DNA from: Doryteuthis pealeii
Taxonomy: Eukaryota > Mollusca > Cephalopoda > Myopsida > Loliginidae
Length of the DNA stretch: 64,000 nt
Reading direction: 5' to 3'
Assembly (NCBI GenBank): GCA_023376005.1
Contig: CM042160.1
Coordinates: forward strand, 81,658,808 to 81,722,807
The translations under genes were made by a program, and so were the position numbers. This document shows positions 53,245 through 63,563 of the stretch, piece after piece (positions within the stretch are counted from its first letter, which is position 1; each line of letters opens with the position of its first letter). A model generated the notes under the pieces. The model searched no databases. It saw only the letters and a program-made list of their open reading frames with translations, and was not told the origin of the DNA.

Positions 53245-54228
53245 CATAAGTCTAATCGCAAGGTTCCTGGTTCGATACCGGCTGTCGCCAACTTGGCGTA
53301 TGTGTAGCACAGCAGGGATCTGTGCGGTAAAGTGAGGAGCTGATGGTAGGTGTGGTGCTCCACCTCAGATGCTAAAAAAAATCTCCTTGGTCTAGCACAA
53401 GTGAAAAGGAGACTCCCTCGCTGTCTGGCTGATACCGACTTTAGGCCACCCTGACGACGACTAGATAAAACTATTTGATGCCCCCCCCCCCCCAAAGGAA
53501 AATATTAATTTGAATTTAACTGTTAGAAATTTGGTTTTATTAGAAAGAAAACATATTTATTTGAATTTTGATGGCAAAATTATTTTTTATGTCTATTATT
53601 AAAAAAAATATATAAAATTTCGGGGACCTATTTACATTTTTACAAAGAACCATGGCAAAAATTAATTTTCGTACTGCCCGGAGGGTGTTTTTTTTTTTTT
53701 TTTTTGCTAGCAGTAATTAAAAATTAACTTGAGTAACATTTGGTTTAGATCAGTCAGTAGAGTGTCCATCTGGAAACCTCGAGGTTCCTGGTTCAATTCA
53801 AGCCTTCACCAACTCAGTGTATGAGTAGCACATGGATATGTGCGGTAAAGTAAGGAGCTGATGGTAGGAGTGTCACTCCACCTCAGATGTCCAAACAATC
53901 TCCTTGGTCTAGCGCTAGTGAAAAGAGGAAAAGGGGATAGACTCCTTGGCTAACAACTTGTTAATTCTCTGTTGGTAGAGCCCCCTCCTTGGAATCACAA
54001 GGTTCTGGGTTTGCTATTGGTCCCAGCCACCTCAGTGCAGGAATAGCACAGTCTCAGTAATCTTATCTATGTGGTAAAGTAGGGAGCTGACGGTAGGTTT
54101 GGCACTCCACTTCAAACACAAAATCAATCTCCTTGGTCCAGCACTATCAAAAAGGGGATAGATTCTTTCGCTGTCTGGCTGATACCGACATTAGGCCACC
54201 TTGACGACTTTACTTACTTACACATTAG
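53245..54228 (+). repeat. Three S1 SINEs in a row, same strand
   Basis: Copies at 53250-53462 (head GGTTCCTGGTTCGATACC), 53743-53955 (TTTAGATCAGTCAGTAGAG) and 53957-54228 (TCTCTGTTGGTAGAGCC), each followed by the S1 body with GTGCGGTAAAG and CTGGCTGATACCGAC or its remains. They differ enough to be separate insertions. Confidence 0.8.
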
Positions 54229-54437
54229 TACACTAATATAGCTAAATAGTTAAATTAGGAAAATTTAGCAATGAAAGCCAGGAGTGATGGGAAGAGCTAG
54301 CATCCAAGCTGTTCCATTTTTCGATTAAGAGTTTAGAATTGGAAATTAAAATTTATTAATAAAACTTTGCAACTTTTTTTTTTGTCTGTTTTTATTGTTT
54401 TATTTCTTTTTTAAAACTTTCTCTTTATATAAATTAG

Positions 54438-54599
54438 GTCCAACCCTGAAATGTAGAAATGGATTTAAATTTCATCTCTCATTTTATTGGACGGCACGAT
54501 GAAAGGGAGCAAATCAAAGAATTACTTATAACAAAGGACATTCAGGTTCTGCAGATTTATGGTCTCCCTTCTACAGGTAAAACAGAATTGATCCGACAG
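54438..54599 (+). CDS. NB-ARC-like gene, exon with start codon
   Basis: The acceptor AAATTAG follows a long pyrimidine-rich stretch, so a non-coding exon should lie upstream. Twenty-one untranslated bases precede ATG (54459, context GAAATGG). The coding part is 47 codons ending CAG before GTGAGT. It contains the whole Walker A motif. Confidence 0.85.
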
Positions 54600-55756
54600 G
54601 TGAGTAGAATATTATTATTATTATTATTATTAGTAAAATAAAAAACGTCCTCTGGGCGATGTAAAATAAATATTGCCTGAGGGGATGGGAGTTGAAAATT
54701 TAATATCAGAGAGTTTGTATCCTAAGTAAAGTAAAATCATCAAATTTATTAAAGGAGTAAAAAATAAAATAAATTTTTTAAAGAAATAAAAAATCAAAAA
54801 ATTGAAATGAAAACTTAGTTCTGATAACTTTAAATATATATCAAAATAAAAAAAAATATAGATAGATAGATAATACCAGGTATGTATTTATTAAAACTTG
54901 TTTAAAAAACCTAATGAGGACTGTCTAACATTGCATGCTCAAATGAGTGTATTTATTCTGTTATGACGATTTTAAGTAGTGTAACGTAAGCAGTGACGTA
55001 GTTTTTGTTACAGACAAAAACCGGAAGCGAATCTCCATTATTAATAAATCATTGGAACATCTATATCTATCTATATATAAAGGGCAGTTGGTATGTATGT
55101 ATGTCCGGAGGAAACTGCGAAAATAAAACAATTAACAACAATGTAAATATATATACACATTCACTATCACTGGAGCTTGCTTTTTGAGCAAAAATAATGA
55201 AGATTTTATTTATATCTGGAAAGATATTTAGAAGTTAGGATTTGAATAGTAAGAGAAGAGAAAGTCATTTGTTGCGTTTGTGATTAAAACATAAACAAAT
55301 CAATTATGGAAAACCAAAACAATCAATGGATCTGCGGGACTAACTTTTTATTATCTCCCCCCCCCCTTACCCAGGTGATGCCAGGTAGCTAGTTTAATTA
55401 TAAAAGAATATCTATATGTATTTACCCAACCCCTCCACACAAGCAGGATGCAACACAAGATACATTTTTTTAAGTGCAGTTTAAGAGGTTTGAATTCAGA
55501 ATTTTCCTTCTCCTAGATTGGTTGCCATACCAAAGATAAAGGGCCCAGTCTACCAAACTATTTACCCATAGCTGGAGGGAGAATAGTTGGATTGATACCT
55601 TTCCCAAGGGTATTAGTACATAGGGAAATGCAAACAGCCTCATCCAGGATTTGAATTCGTTTCACCATTCCTCTGAATTTTTTAAATAAACCGAAACATT
55701 TAAGCGTCGATAAATAAATTCATCTTATTTTTGGAATAATTCATTTTTCAAATTTC

Positions 55757-55801
<45 letters not shown>

Positions 55802-56081
55802 GAGGTTAAGTAAACAAACAAGTGTGTTTATTTTTATATGGCTTTAAGCCGACAATTTTTGGAGGATATGTGCTTAATTGAAGTCATACCTAATTTTGAA
55901 AATTAATTAGTTAATAATTAATGAATTTAGGCGGGCATATATGTTCAAATGTAAGGCTAAACAAATCGAGAAAATGTTTAGCCTTGTTTAGCCTTACATT
56001 TGAACATATATGCCCGCTTAATTATTAACTAATTAATTATCAAAATTAGGTATGACTTCAATTAAGCACATATCCTCCAAT

Positions 56082-56115
<34 letters not shown>

Positions 56116-56607
56116 CCATATGTAACATTGACGGAATGGAGAGCTTCCTCATAAAATCACAATTGCGCTGGGCTGGTCATGTTTTGCGAATGCATGATGA
56201 CAGGATACCAAAGATTCTGTTGTATAGTCAGCTTGACGGTGGTAAAAGAAACGTGGGTCGACCATTGCTCAGATTTAAGGACAAGCTGAAAAGTAACCTC
56301 TCAGCTGCAAATATAGATTACGCTACTTTTGAGAGCACAGCACTCAATCGTAGAATGTGGAGGACTTTGTGTTACAATGGTATTAAGGATTTTGCAGCAT
56401 CGGTGGTCACCAAGCTGCGTCAAGCTAGAAAAAGGACTAGAGTATTGGCTAGTGTCCCAGCAATACATTCAAATAATGCACACACTTGTTCCATCTGTGG
56501 ACTTCTTTGCAAGTCATTGGCGGGGCTGAAATGTCACCTGCGATTAACACACAAGGTTAGATGAAAGAGGTTGTCTGAACCTCATACGTCAAAATCGATG
56601 GGAGAGT

Positions 56608-56651
<44 letters not shown>

Positions 56652-57574
56652 CTTATTATAATGGAGATTGTGTGTTTTTCTGTCTGTAACCGAAACTAAA
56701 TCACTACTCAAGCCACAATTCCCTTAGTTATTGACGTCACATTCACCATGAATTTATTTTTTATTTAAACCTCAATTATTGATAAAATTGTTCTACCTTA
56801 TTAATACTGTTGGATTAATCGACATACTAATAACATGCTAGTATATTTATATATTCAACAAAATAGTGGTTTAGAGTGTGAACGACAAGGCTAATTTGCA
56901 TATTGCTATCAAGAATTTGATTTTAATAAGTATATGCTTAGTATTATTGATTTCTAATTGTTTGGTTTTCTCTTGACGAATCTGAGCGAAAATCTCGGGG
57001 ATAAATCTTAAAAGAAATCCATAAACAAGACGAAAGAACTGTAATTTTATTAAATACTTCATAATCTAACTAAATAGATAAATTAGGAAAAATGAAAGAC
57101 GGGAGTGATGGAAAATGATGGAAGAGTTAGATTTAAAGCTGTTCTATTTTTCGATTATACCCCCTCAGTTTATCATTTTCTAAATAGTTTCTAATTTGAT
57201 ACAATATTTTATTACATCTAAAACAAAATACTTGCACCCGAAGGAAGGTGCATATATTTGCTAGTATATATAAACCTTTAAGTGATCAGATATGAATTAT
57301 CTAGTTGGTGGTGATTTCCTGGGGAATCCATGCTGTGAGTATGACATGATGGTTGATATAAGATGAATCCATATTTGTTTGACATTTGCAATAAGATAGT
57401 CGGACAAAGACAAGAAGGAAATAAAAAAAAAGGGAAAGAAAAGGACAAGACAAAAAGATTAAAGAAGATTAAATGTATGAGATAATAGACAATGTTAATT
57501 GTCAACACTCAAGAAATTTCTGTGTGGCCAGGTGATTGCTATCATTAAAACTTCTCGATCTTAAATTGAATGGC

Positions 57575-57630
<56 letters not shown>

Positions 57631-59907
57631 CCAAAAGTCCAGAGAAGAAATCTTCCTTACGACACAAGAGTTTTATTTTTTTTTAAAACAAGTTGCAGTT
57701 TGAGAGCTCAATGTGTGCACTTAATGTTAGAATCACCGAGCAAATATATAAGTAAAGAAATAACAAAAGACTTAGAGATTTAGCATTATAATCTATTTCA
57801 GGGAGAATGCTAAATCTCTAAGTCTTTTTGTTATTTCTTTACTTATATATTTGCTTTGTGACTCTAACATTAAGAGCACACATTGAGCTCTCAAACTGCA
57901 AATGTTTTTTTTTTAAATAAAACTCTTGTGTCGTAAGGAAGATTTCTTCTCTGGAATCTTTTTTTTTTTTTTTTGTTTTTGAAGTTAATGGATTTTTATT
58001 GGAAGATGGTTTGTATGTTGAAAAATATTAAGAAAATTATTAAGTGGTTTTGTAATTTTTTAACTAAAAAGAAATTGGATAATTCTTAAATTTTGGCGAG
58101 TCGTAGGTAAATTAAATTTTAAATTTTTTTGTATGTCGAGTATTTAGTGTGTGTGGGGGGGGGATATGTATAATGTTACTTGAGTGTGTAATTTGGATTT
58201 TTTAGGGGACACGGGTGCCAGGGTGATTGTGTGTGTGTGGTGTGTGTGTGTGTGTGTATATATATATACAAAGTGTGTCAAAAAATATTTTTTGTACTTT
58301 TTGACACACCTTGTATTCTAAAAAAAAAAAAAATGTTCCATTCATTAATTTTTTTCAGAATAAAAGGTGTCAAAAAAGGGCTTAGTTTAAAGCTGTATTT
58401 ACCAAGATAGAAATGAAGAATGAATGGAACATTATTTTTCTTTTCAGAATACAAGGTGTGTCAAAAAGTACACAAAATCTTGATAGTTTTTTGACACACC
58501 TTGTGTGTGTGTGTATGAATATATATATTTTTATATATAATTTTCTAATATATTTTTCTTTCTCTTCCCCTGTCAAGGTTTGTCGTGAAATACATTGTGA
58601 ACTTCCTGAATCCCGATCAATTTATAGAAATATTACTACTGAACAATGGTTGACCACTGAAATCCGACAATTTCTAAAAGACATCAAAAACTCAAAGATG
58701 CTTTCTCTCATTGTCTTAGACTCTTTTCAGAATCTTTCCAAAACAAAAGAATTTTGTGAGTTTTGTCTGGAAACTTTGTGGAACATTCCTCACCTAAAGA
58801 TTATCCTTATATTCCAAGGATTCTTTCCTTTAAAAATTGACGGAATTTCCAATGAACAAATTCAGTTGAAACCAATGAATAAAACGGATGCTCGGAGTTT
58901 GTTTTACCGAAAAACTAATCTGGTATTGGATGATAAATCGGACCAACAGGTCGACGAACTAATTGATTATTGCGGTGGACTTCCCGGACAAATTGTTGAA
59001 TTTACAAATAAGATATCGCAGATTCCAACTAATACGCCTTTGGCGAAGGTCTACAAATTTGTGAAAGAGAACAAAAGTTTCTGCCAATCTAAAGATACGT
59101 TTGTGAAAATTAATCGACATGTGGAGTCGTTACCTACCAAACAACGTTGTGCGTTATCGGAAGTGGTCTATTTCCCCGGTGCTTTTTCCACAAAAGACAT
59201 CACCAAAATGACTAACTATAAGGACGACTTGGATACTGAGTTCTCGTTTGTGTATCCGCTACTCGGCCACGGCCTTCTAAAAACGACGGATGAAAACAAC
59301 GAGGAGTTTCAAGTGTCGCGTCTATTTCAGGATTATGCTCAAATGTACCTTGGCCATCTTCGGCATGAAGACACGACTAAACTTAAGTTCAGTGCCATTA
59401 TTGGTAAGACGTTAATTGAGGCAGAGAATCTCTGGGAAGAAGGTTTGATTTATGAAGCCCTTGGAATAATGAAAAGTAATTGGGAAAATGTGCAGAAATT
59501 GTTTCAACAAGCAATTCATTCTCCATCGGATGGGAACAGTTTTCAAATATACTACAAGGTCAGTAAATAAAAAAAAAATTACCAATTTTTTGATTTTTTT
59601 TTTTTTTTTTTTTTTTTTTTGTTGACCATATGACCTTTAGGCACCCCTTTTTCATCTTGATTAAGAAAGGACATGTTTTTCATTTATACCGTCAATATTC
59701 GGTTGCTTCTTAGGGGTTAGGGTTAGGGGTTAGTTTTATAATTTAAAAAAAAAAATCTAAAAATCGTCTATTAAAACAACCGGATATTAACAGTGTAAAT
59801 GAAAAACATGTCCTTTCTTAATCGAGATCAAAAAGGGGTGCTTAAAGGTCATTTGGTCCTTTTTTTTTTTTTTTTAATTCAAAGATAGTCTTCATACTTT
59901 TGGGTCC

Positions 59908-59956
<49 letters not shown>

Positions 59957-60208
59957 AAAAAAAAGTCGTCGGAGTGGCCTAAACCTGGTATCAGCCAATC
60001 AGCAAGGGAGTCTATCCCCTTTTCACTAGTGCTAGACCAAGGAGATTGTTTTTGCATCTGTGGTGGAGCGCCACACCTAGCATCAGCTCCTTACTTTACT
60101 GCACAGATCCCTGTGCTACTCATACACTGAGTTGGCGAGGGCTGGTATCGAACTAGGAACCTTGTGATTTCTATCCGAACGCTCTACCGACTGAGCTAAT
60201 CCGGTCCT

Positions 60209-60289
<81 letters not shown>

Positions 60290-62239
60290 GTATATATGAG
60301 AGAGAGAGATAAAATGTTATGCAAAACACATGTTGTAAAATTGAATTTCTTTTTACAACATTTGCATTGCTAATATTGCCAATATTTCGATTTCATCAAA
60401 AAATCTTCATCAGATCATAATTATAATTGTGACCGTTTTAAGATATGATTGTTTTTAATCCAAATTCTTCAAGAGAGAAACAGAGAATAATTTGAATTCA
60501 AACTGGAAATATTTTCTTTTTTTTTTTCTTTTTTCCTCAAAAAAGCGTGTATCACGTTCGTTTGCTGCGTCTTTTCCAGATATTCTATTTGACTTTTGAA
60601 TATTCAGTATTTTTCAAGGCTTTTAAACAATGAATGTTTTTATATTCAAGGACAAAGGTTCAAATAATCCTCTTGATAATCAAGGAGAAAAGATTGAAAT
60701 TTGTTAAAAGCCAGAACCTAACAATTATAGATTTTTATTCTTCAATACAAAGAACAAAGATTTCAAAAACATTGTCCATATCATCCATCTTATGTTTGTT
60801 GTCTTCTTTTTTACAACTGAATTTTTATCCACTTGGAGGTAAATGTAAGTCATGTCTATAGAATTCCATCTTGATTATCTATTCACTCCTGATTAATATC
60901 AGCCCTGTCGGCTGGGGCGTTAGAATGCACCGACTGCACCTCTGCAGAGGGGTAAGACTCCACCAATGGGACCACCTGTTGGCTGTAGGTGGTGACCCGT
61001 GATGCTTAAGGATAGAACCCGGTTGGATGAGCAGTTCATGACATGCAATACTCCACTTTTGCCCTATCTTGGGCTAGACGGGCGGTCAGAGAGGCCCCCT
61101 CCGATCAATTGGCTGGTCACGTCAAGCCCTAACACCTATATGATTGCCCCAACCCTATTGCCCTTATGGCAAGCCCCAACCCCTTTTTTTATCATATGGG
61201 TGCTAGAAGGCGGTGGCTGCGGTTCTACATGTCCTGGGAATAACGTTAAACTCTATCTGATGGTGAGGTTCCAGTTTTGGAGGTTTGGGGAATGTGGAGC
61301 ACCCCTTCATCACCATTGCTCCCCTGGTCCACTCTGACCTGGAGTGGTAGTACCTGTTAGGGTCCCATCTATGGGTTAAATAGAAAAATGTATTTATAAA
61401 AAAATTGTATTATCCATTAAGAATTGATTTATTTCAAAACTTTATCGGCATTAAATGACCCACTGAGGTTGATATGCTGTAAAACAAAACAAAACCAAAC
61501 CAACCTGATTAATATCCGCCCTGTTAACTCGAGTGTTAGAATACACTGCTTGCATCTCTGCAGAGGGGTAACACTCCCCCAATGGGGCCACCTGTAGTCG
61601 ATGAGTGGCAACCTATGATGAAAATGTTTAATGGATAACATTGATTTAATTTGAGTTACCAACACGTTTAAATTTTTTTTAAATATGAAATAAAAAAGTA
61701 AAGTAAAGTTGTCGGGGCGGCCTAAAGTCGGTATCAGCCAATCAGCGAGGGAGTCTATCCCCTTTTCACTTGCGCTAGACCAAGGAGATTATTTTAGCGT
61801 CTGAGGTGGAGCGCCACACCTATCATCAGCTCCTTACACCAGTATCGAACTAGGAACCTTGTGGTTTCTATCCGAACGCTCTATCGACTGAGCTAACCCG
61901 GCCCTATAAATATGAAATAAAATAATAATAATAATAGAAAATTATAAAATATAATAGAAATCTATAAAATATTTAAGTTTACAAAGAAAAACGGCAAAAT
62001 GTTTGATATTTTGATAATATCAAACATTTTACCCTGAAGTTGGACCTTTTATTTGTATACTTAAATATTCCATAATTTTCTATTATTATTTTATTTCATA
62101 TTTAAAATAATAATAAATAGAATACAATGTGTACATGAATAAACTCCCAGTCAAAACACGTGTTGGTAATTCAAACTAAATACATTTTATCCATTCAACA
62201 TTTTCTTTCCTTTATTTATCCTTTCAACACACACACACG

Positions 62240-62303
<64 letters not shown>

Positions 62304-62497
62304 GCTGATAATACAGATTGATGAATGTCTTTTTTAAAATTTCTTTTTCTAGGTTATGGTTGATGCAAGCAATATCCTTTCTCTTTGTTATCCAAATGAA
62401 GCCAAACTTTTTTGCAGAGCAATTTTCGATAATGCTCAAATATTTGGTTCAGAACTTCAACGGGCATTATCAATGGCTTCGTATGGACACACACTTG
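54438..62497 (+). CDS. NB-ARC-like STAND NTPase, first three exons known (partial)
   Basis: Exons 54438-54599 (coding from ATG 54459), 58578-59558 and 62353-62497 join in phase 0 to 422 codons and continue past the window in phase 1. Residues 8-47 start with the HFIGRHDER lead typical of NB-ARC ATPases and hold Walker A GLPSTGKT (about 35-42). LSLIVLDSF (90-97) is Walker B, KIILIFQ (121-127) the sensor strand, CGGLPGQ (179-185) the GLP motif. CALSEVVYFPGAFSTKD (238-254) looks like the winged helix. FQVSRLFQDYA (291-301) stands where the MHD motif would be, with its histidine absent. Later residues (EEGLIYEALGIM, FCRAIFDNA) look TPR-like. There is no N-terminal effector domain: an in-frame TGA lies 10 bases upstream of the ATG. 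STAND ATPases act as switches in immunity or cell death; the role here is unknown. Confidence 0.85.
54600..55418 (+). other. Intron start with Helitron A scrap
   Basis: AGTGACGTAGTTTTTGTTAC and GCGAATCTCCATTATTAA (54988-55045) are a Helitron A end fragment. The rest is AT-rich with nothing recognised. Confidence 0.5.
55420..55672 (-). repeat. SINE family S2
   Basis: Minus-strand phrases CCTGGATGAGGCTGTTTGC, CCAGCTATGGGTAAATAG and GGTTTGAATTCAGAA in S2 order; the head is partly lost (GAATTCAAATCCTGG retained). Confidence 0.72.
55685..56115. mobile_element. AT-bounded fold-back with hammerhead-like scrap
   Basis: AACCGAAACATTTAAGCGTC (55691-55710) resembles the GAAA/stem III half of the 41421 motif. 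After (AT)n (55759-55800) the arms CATATGTGCTTAATTGAAG-type and the inverse form a fold-back (55801-56079), with GGCGGGCATATATGTTCAAA and its inverse at the centre. (AT)n follows to 56115. Confidence 0.7.
56116..56612 (+). pseudogene. RTE-type LINE, 3' end of ORF2, open frame intact
   Basis: A single frame to TGA 56562-56564 reads SQLRWAGHVLRMHDDRIPK, GKRNVGRPLLRFKDKLKSNL, then NRRMWRTLCYNGIKDFAASV and the terminal finger CSICGLLCKSLAGLKCHLRL. This is the characteristic C-terminus of RTE/BovB-like non-LTR retrotransposons. The 5' end is cut at an (AT)n tract and the 3' end runs into (AT)n, so it is a short truncated insertion within the first intron of the NB-ARC-like gene. The undamaged frame suggests a young insertion. 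Confidence 0.88.
56651..57264 (+). mobile_element. Helitron family A, full length, inside (AT)n
   Basis: TC at 56651 preceded by A, CTAG at 57261-57264 followed by T. The end hairpin is expanded (GCACCCGAAGGAAGGTGC). AT repeats flank both sides. Confidence 0.9.
57580..57955. mobile_element. (AT)n and fold-back element
   Basis: (AT)n 57580-57628. Arms from CCAGAGAAGAAATCTTCC and CTTACGACACAAGAGTTTTA to their inverses ending at 57955; the centre has GACTTAGAGATTTAGCATT and its inverse. Confidence 0.85.
58262..58505. mobile_element. Nested palindromes with TGTGTCAAAAAGTAC ends
   Basis: CAAGGTGTGTCAAAAAGTAC or its inverse occurs four times (58270, 58292, 58454, 58486 region), forming two end palindromes around an inner inverted pair AATGTTCCATTCATT and AATGAATGGAACATT. 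It looks like a mariner-type MITE (inference) and lies only 70 bases before the acceptor of the large coding exon. Confidence 0.65.
58578..59558 (+). CDS. NB-ARC-like gene, large exon
   Basis: The exon is 327 codons, phase 0 to phase 0, with acceptor TGTCAAG after a C/T tract and donor AAG before GTCAGT. It holds Walker B, sensor strand, GLP motif, winged-helix-like part and the first helical repeats. It is the longest clean coding stretch of the window, and its base composition is richer in C and G than the introns. Confidence 0.9.
59615..59862. mobile_element. Fold-back element, family T, telomere-like loop
   Basis: GACCATATGACCTTTAGGCA and its inverse bound the arms; GGTTAGGGTTAGGGGTTAG lies in the loop, as at 50441. 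T runs flank both sides. Confidence 0.88.
59914..60304 (-). repeat. SINE S1 between (GT)n tracts
   Basis: A minus-strand S1 copy at 59961-60209 (head TTAGCTCAGTCGGTAGAGCG, GGTTCCTAGTTCGATACC) sits between (GT)n 59914-59954 and (GT)n/(AT)n 60212-60304. Confidence 0.85.
60365..60418 (-). ncRNA. Hammerhead-ribozyme-like motif
   Basis: On the minus strand CTGATGA, A, a GATTT/AAATC stem, GAAA, a stem III TATTG/CAATA and then TTA. Same order and the same extra A as at 41421, but different stem sequences, with pairing kept. Bases 60420-60890 downstream show nothing else recognised. Confidence 0.4.
60901..61503 (+). mobile_element. Retroposon family A, full length
   Basis: Flanked by CCTGATTAATATC at 60888-60900 and 61504-61516, an exact 13-bp duplication. 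Body from GCCCTGTCGGCTGGGGCG to a CAAAACCAAACCAA tail. Confidence 0.92.
61517..61668 (+). mobile_element. Retroposon family A, 5' piece
   Basis: CGCCCTGTTAACTCGAG to GGGGCCACCTGTAGTCG matches the first 130 bases of the family with more divergence. The full copy next door appears to have inserted at its 5' edge. Confidence 0.75.
61703..61907 (-). repeat. SINE family S1, internally deleted
   Basis: Head GGGTTAGCTCAGTCGATAG and GGTTCCTAGTTCGATAC, minus strand; about 45 bases between head and body (61835 region) are missing. Confidence 0.82.
61910..62105. repeat. AT-rich fold-back
   Basis: TATGAAATAAAATAATAATA and AATAGAAAATTAT are mirrored by ATAATTTTCTATTATTATTT and CATATT, with GGCAAAATGTTTGATATT and its inverse near the centre. 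Confidence 0.75.
62226..62298. repeat. (CA)n(TA)n microsatellite
   Basis: CACACA run to 62249 then TATATA to 62298, 55 bases before an exon acceptor. Confidence 0.95.
62353..62497 (+). CDS. NB-ARC-like gene, third exon
   Basis: The acceptor is TTTTTCTAG and the donor GTGAGA; the exon has 145 bases and leaves in phase 1. It encodes VMVDASNILSLCYPNEAKLF, CRAIFDNAQIFG and ALSMASYGHTL, an alpha-helical segment in TPR style. No further exon was found before base 64000. Confidence 0.82.
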
Positions 62498-62559
62498 GTG
62501 AGATTTGTTTAATGCTAATCTCTATTAATAGCATTTATATATATATATATATGTATAAA

Positions 62560-62835
62560 TGTTTAAAATAGAAATTAGAAGGCAATTGACAATGCAATGG
62601 AATAGGTGATGAAAATGATGTTTATTTACCTGTTTCCTAAATATTTTTGGGATAAAATCCCATTTTCAAAGGTTTTGGAGGTACTTGTGTTTGAAAATGG
62701 GATTTTATCCTGAAAATATTTAGGAAACAGGTAAATAAACATCATTTTCATCACCTATTCCATTGCATTGTCAATTTCCTTCTAATTTCTATTTTAAACA
62801 CATATGTACAATGCTTCAAGCAAACTATAAAACCC

Positions 62836-62887
<52 letters not shown>

Positions 62888-62965
62888 GATATATAGATGA
62901 ATAAATAAAAGGTTTAGCTTTTTTTTATGATAATAAAAAAAAGCTAAACCTTTTATTTATTCATT
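62560..62965. mobile_element. Fold-back and hairpin between AT tracts
   Basis: Arms GTTTAAAATAGAAATTAGAA, GGAATAGGTGATGAAAATGA and inverses (62560-62805); (AT)n 62836-62896; a second hairpin AAAAGGTTTAGCTTTTTTTT and its inverse at 62908-62960. Confidence 0.85.
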
Positions 62966-63062
62966 TATTTATCTTAATCACAGATATTGAGCACTCTTCT
63001 AATAACATTGTACGTTGGATTATTATCGTTTCTTCAAGTATAATAGTGCCAACCATACACAT

Positions 63063-63064
<2 letters not shown>

Positions 63065-63113
<49 letters not shown>

Positions 63114-63470
63114 ATCTGACTTTTATTCGGTGTTTATACTTGAAAAAGAACCGGTCGAAAAGGCCTTTGTATTCCCCACATTTTATATTTTATTTTCGTA
63201 ATAAAATATTACCATCTCGTAACTTGTATGATCTCCCTACATACATATGATTCCTCCAATTTTAGTACTCTATAAGTTTTCCTGTACCAAAAAAAAAAAA
63301 ATATATATATATATACATTGTGTGGAGAAATGTAGAACAAACACGAGATGTTACAATGGATGGAAATTTAATAGTCGTAGTGTCAATGTTCAAACATTTC
63401 GGTTGATAAAGAAACCTCCTTCAGGGCAATATGAAACGAGTCAAGGAGAAAAAAGATTTATGTAATTAAA
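63065..63470. repeat. Microsatellites and decayed hammerhead-like element
   Basis: (AT)n 63065-63105 and 63300-63316. On the minus strand CTGAAGGA, GGTTT, CAACCGAAATGTTTGAACAT (63425-63385) matches the element at 41421 with a mutated core. Confidence 0.55.
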
Positions 63471-63563
63471 AAAATTATGGATGTTTTGAATGTGTTAAGT
63501 TTGCAAAATGTGTAGAAAAATATCATAACCGTTTGTTGATTAGCATTCATAATTATAATGATA

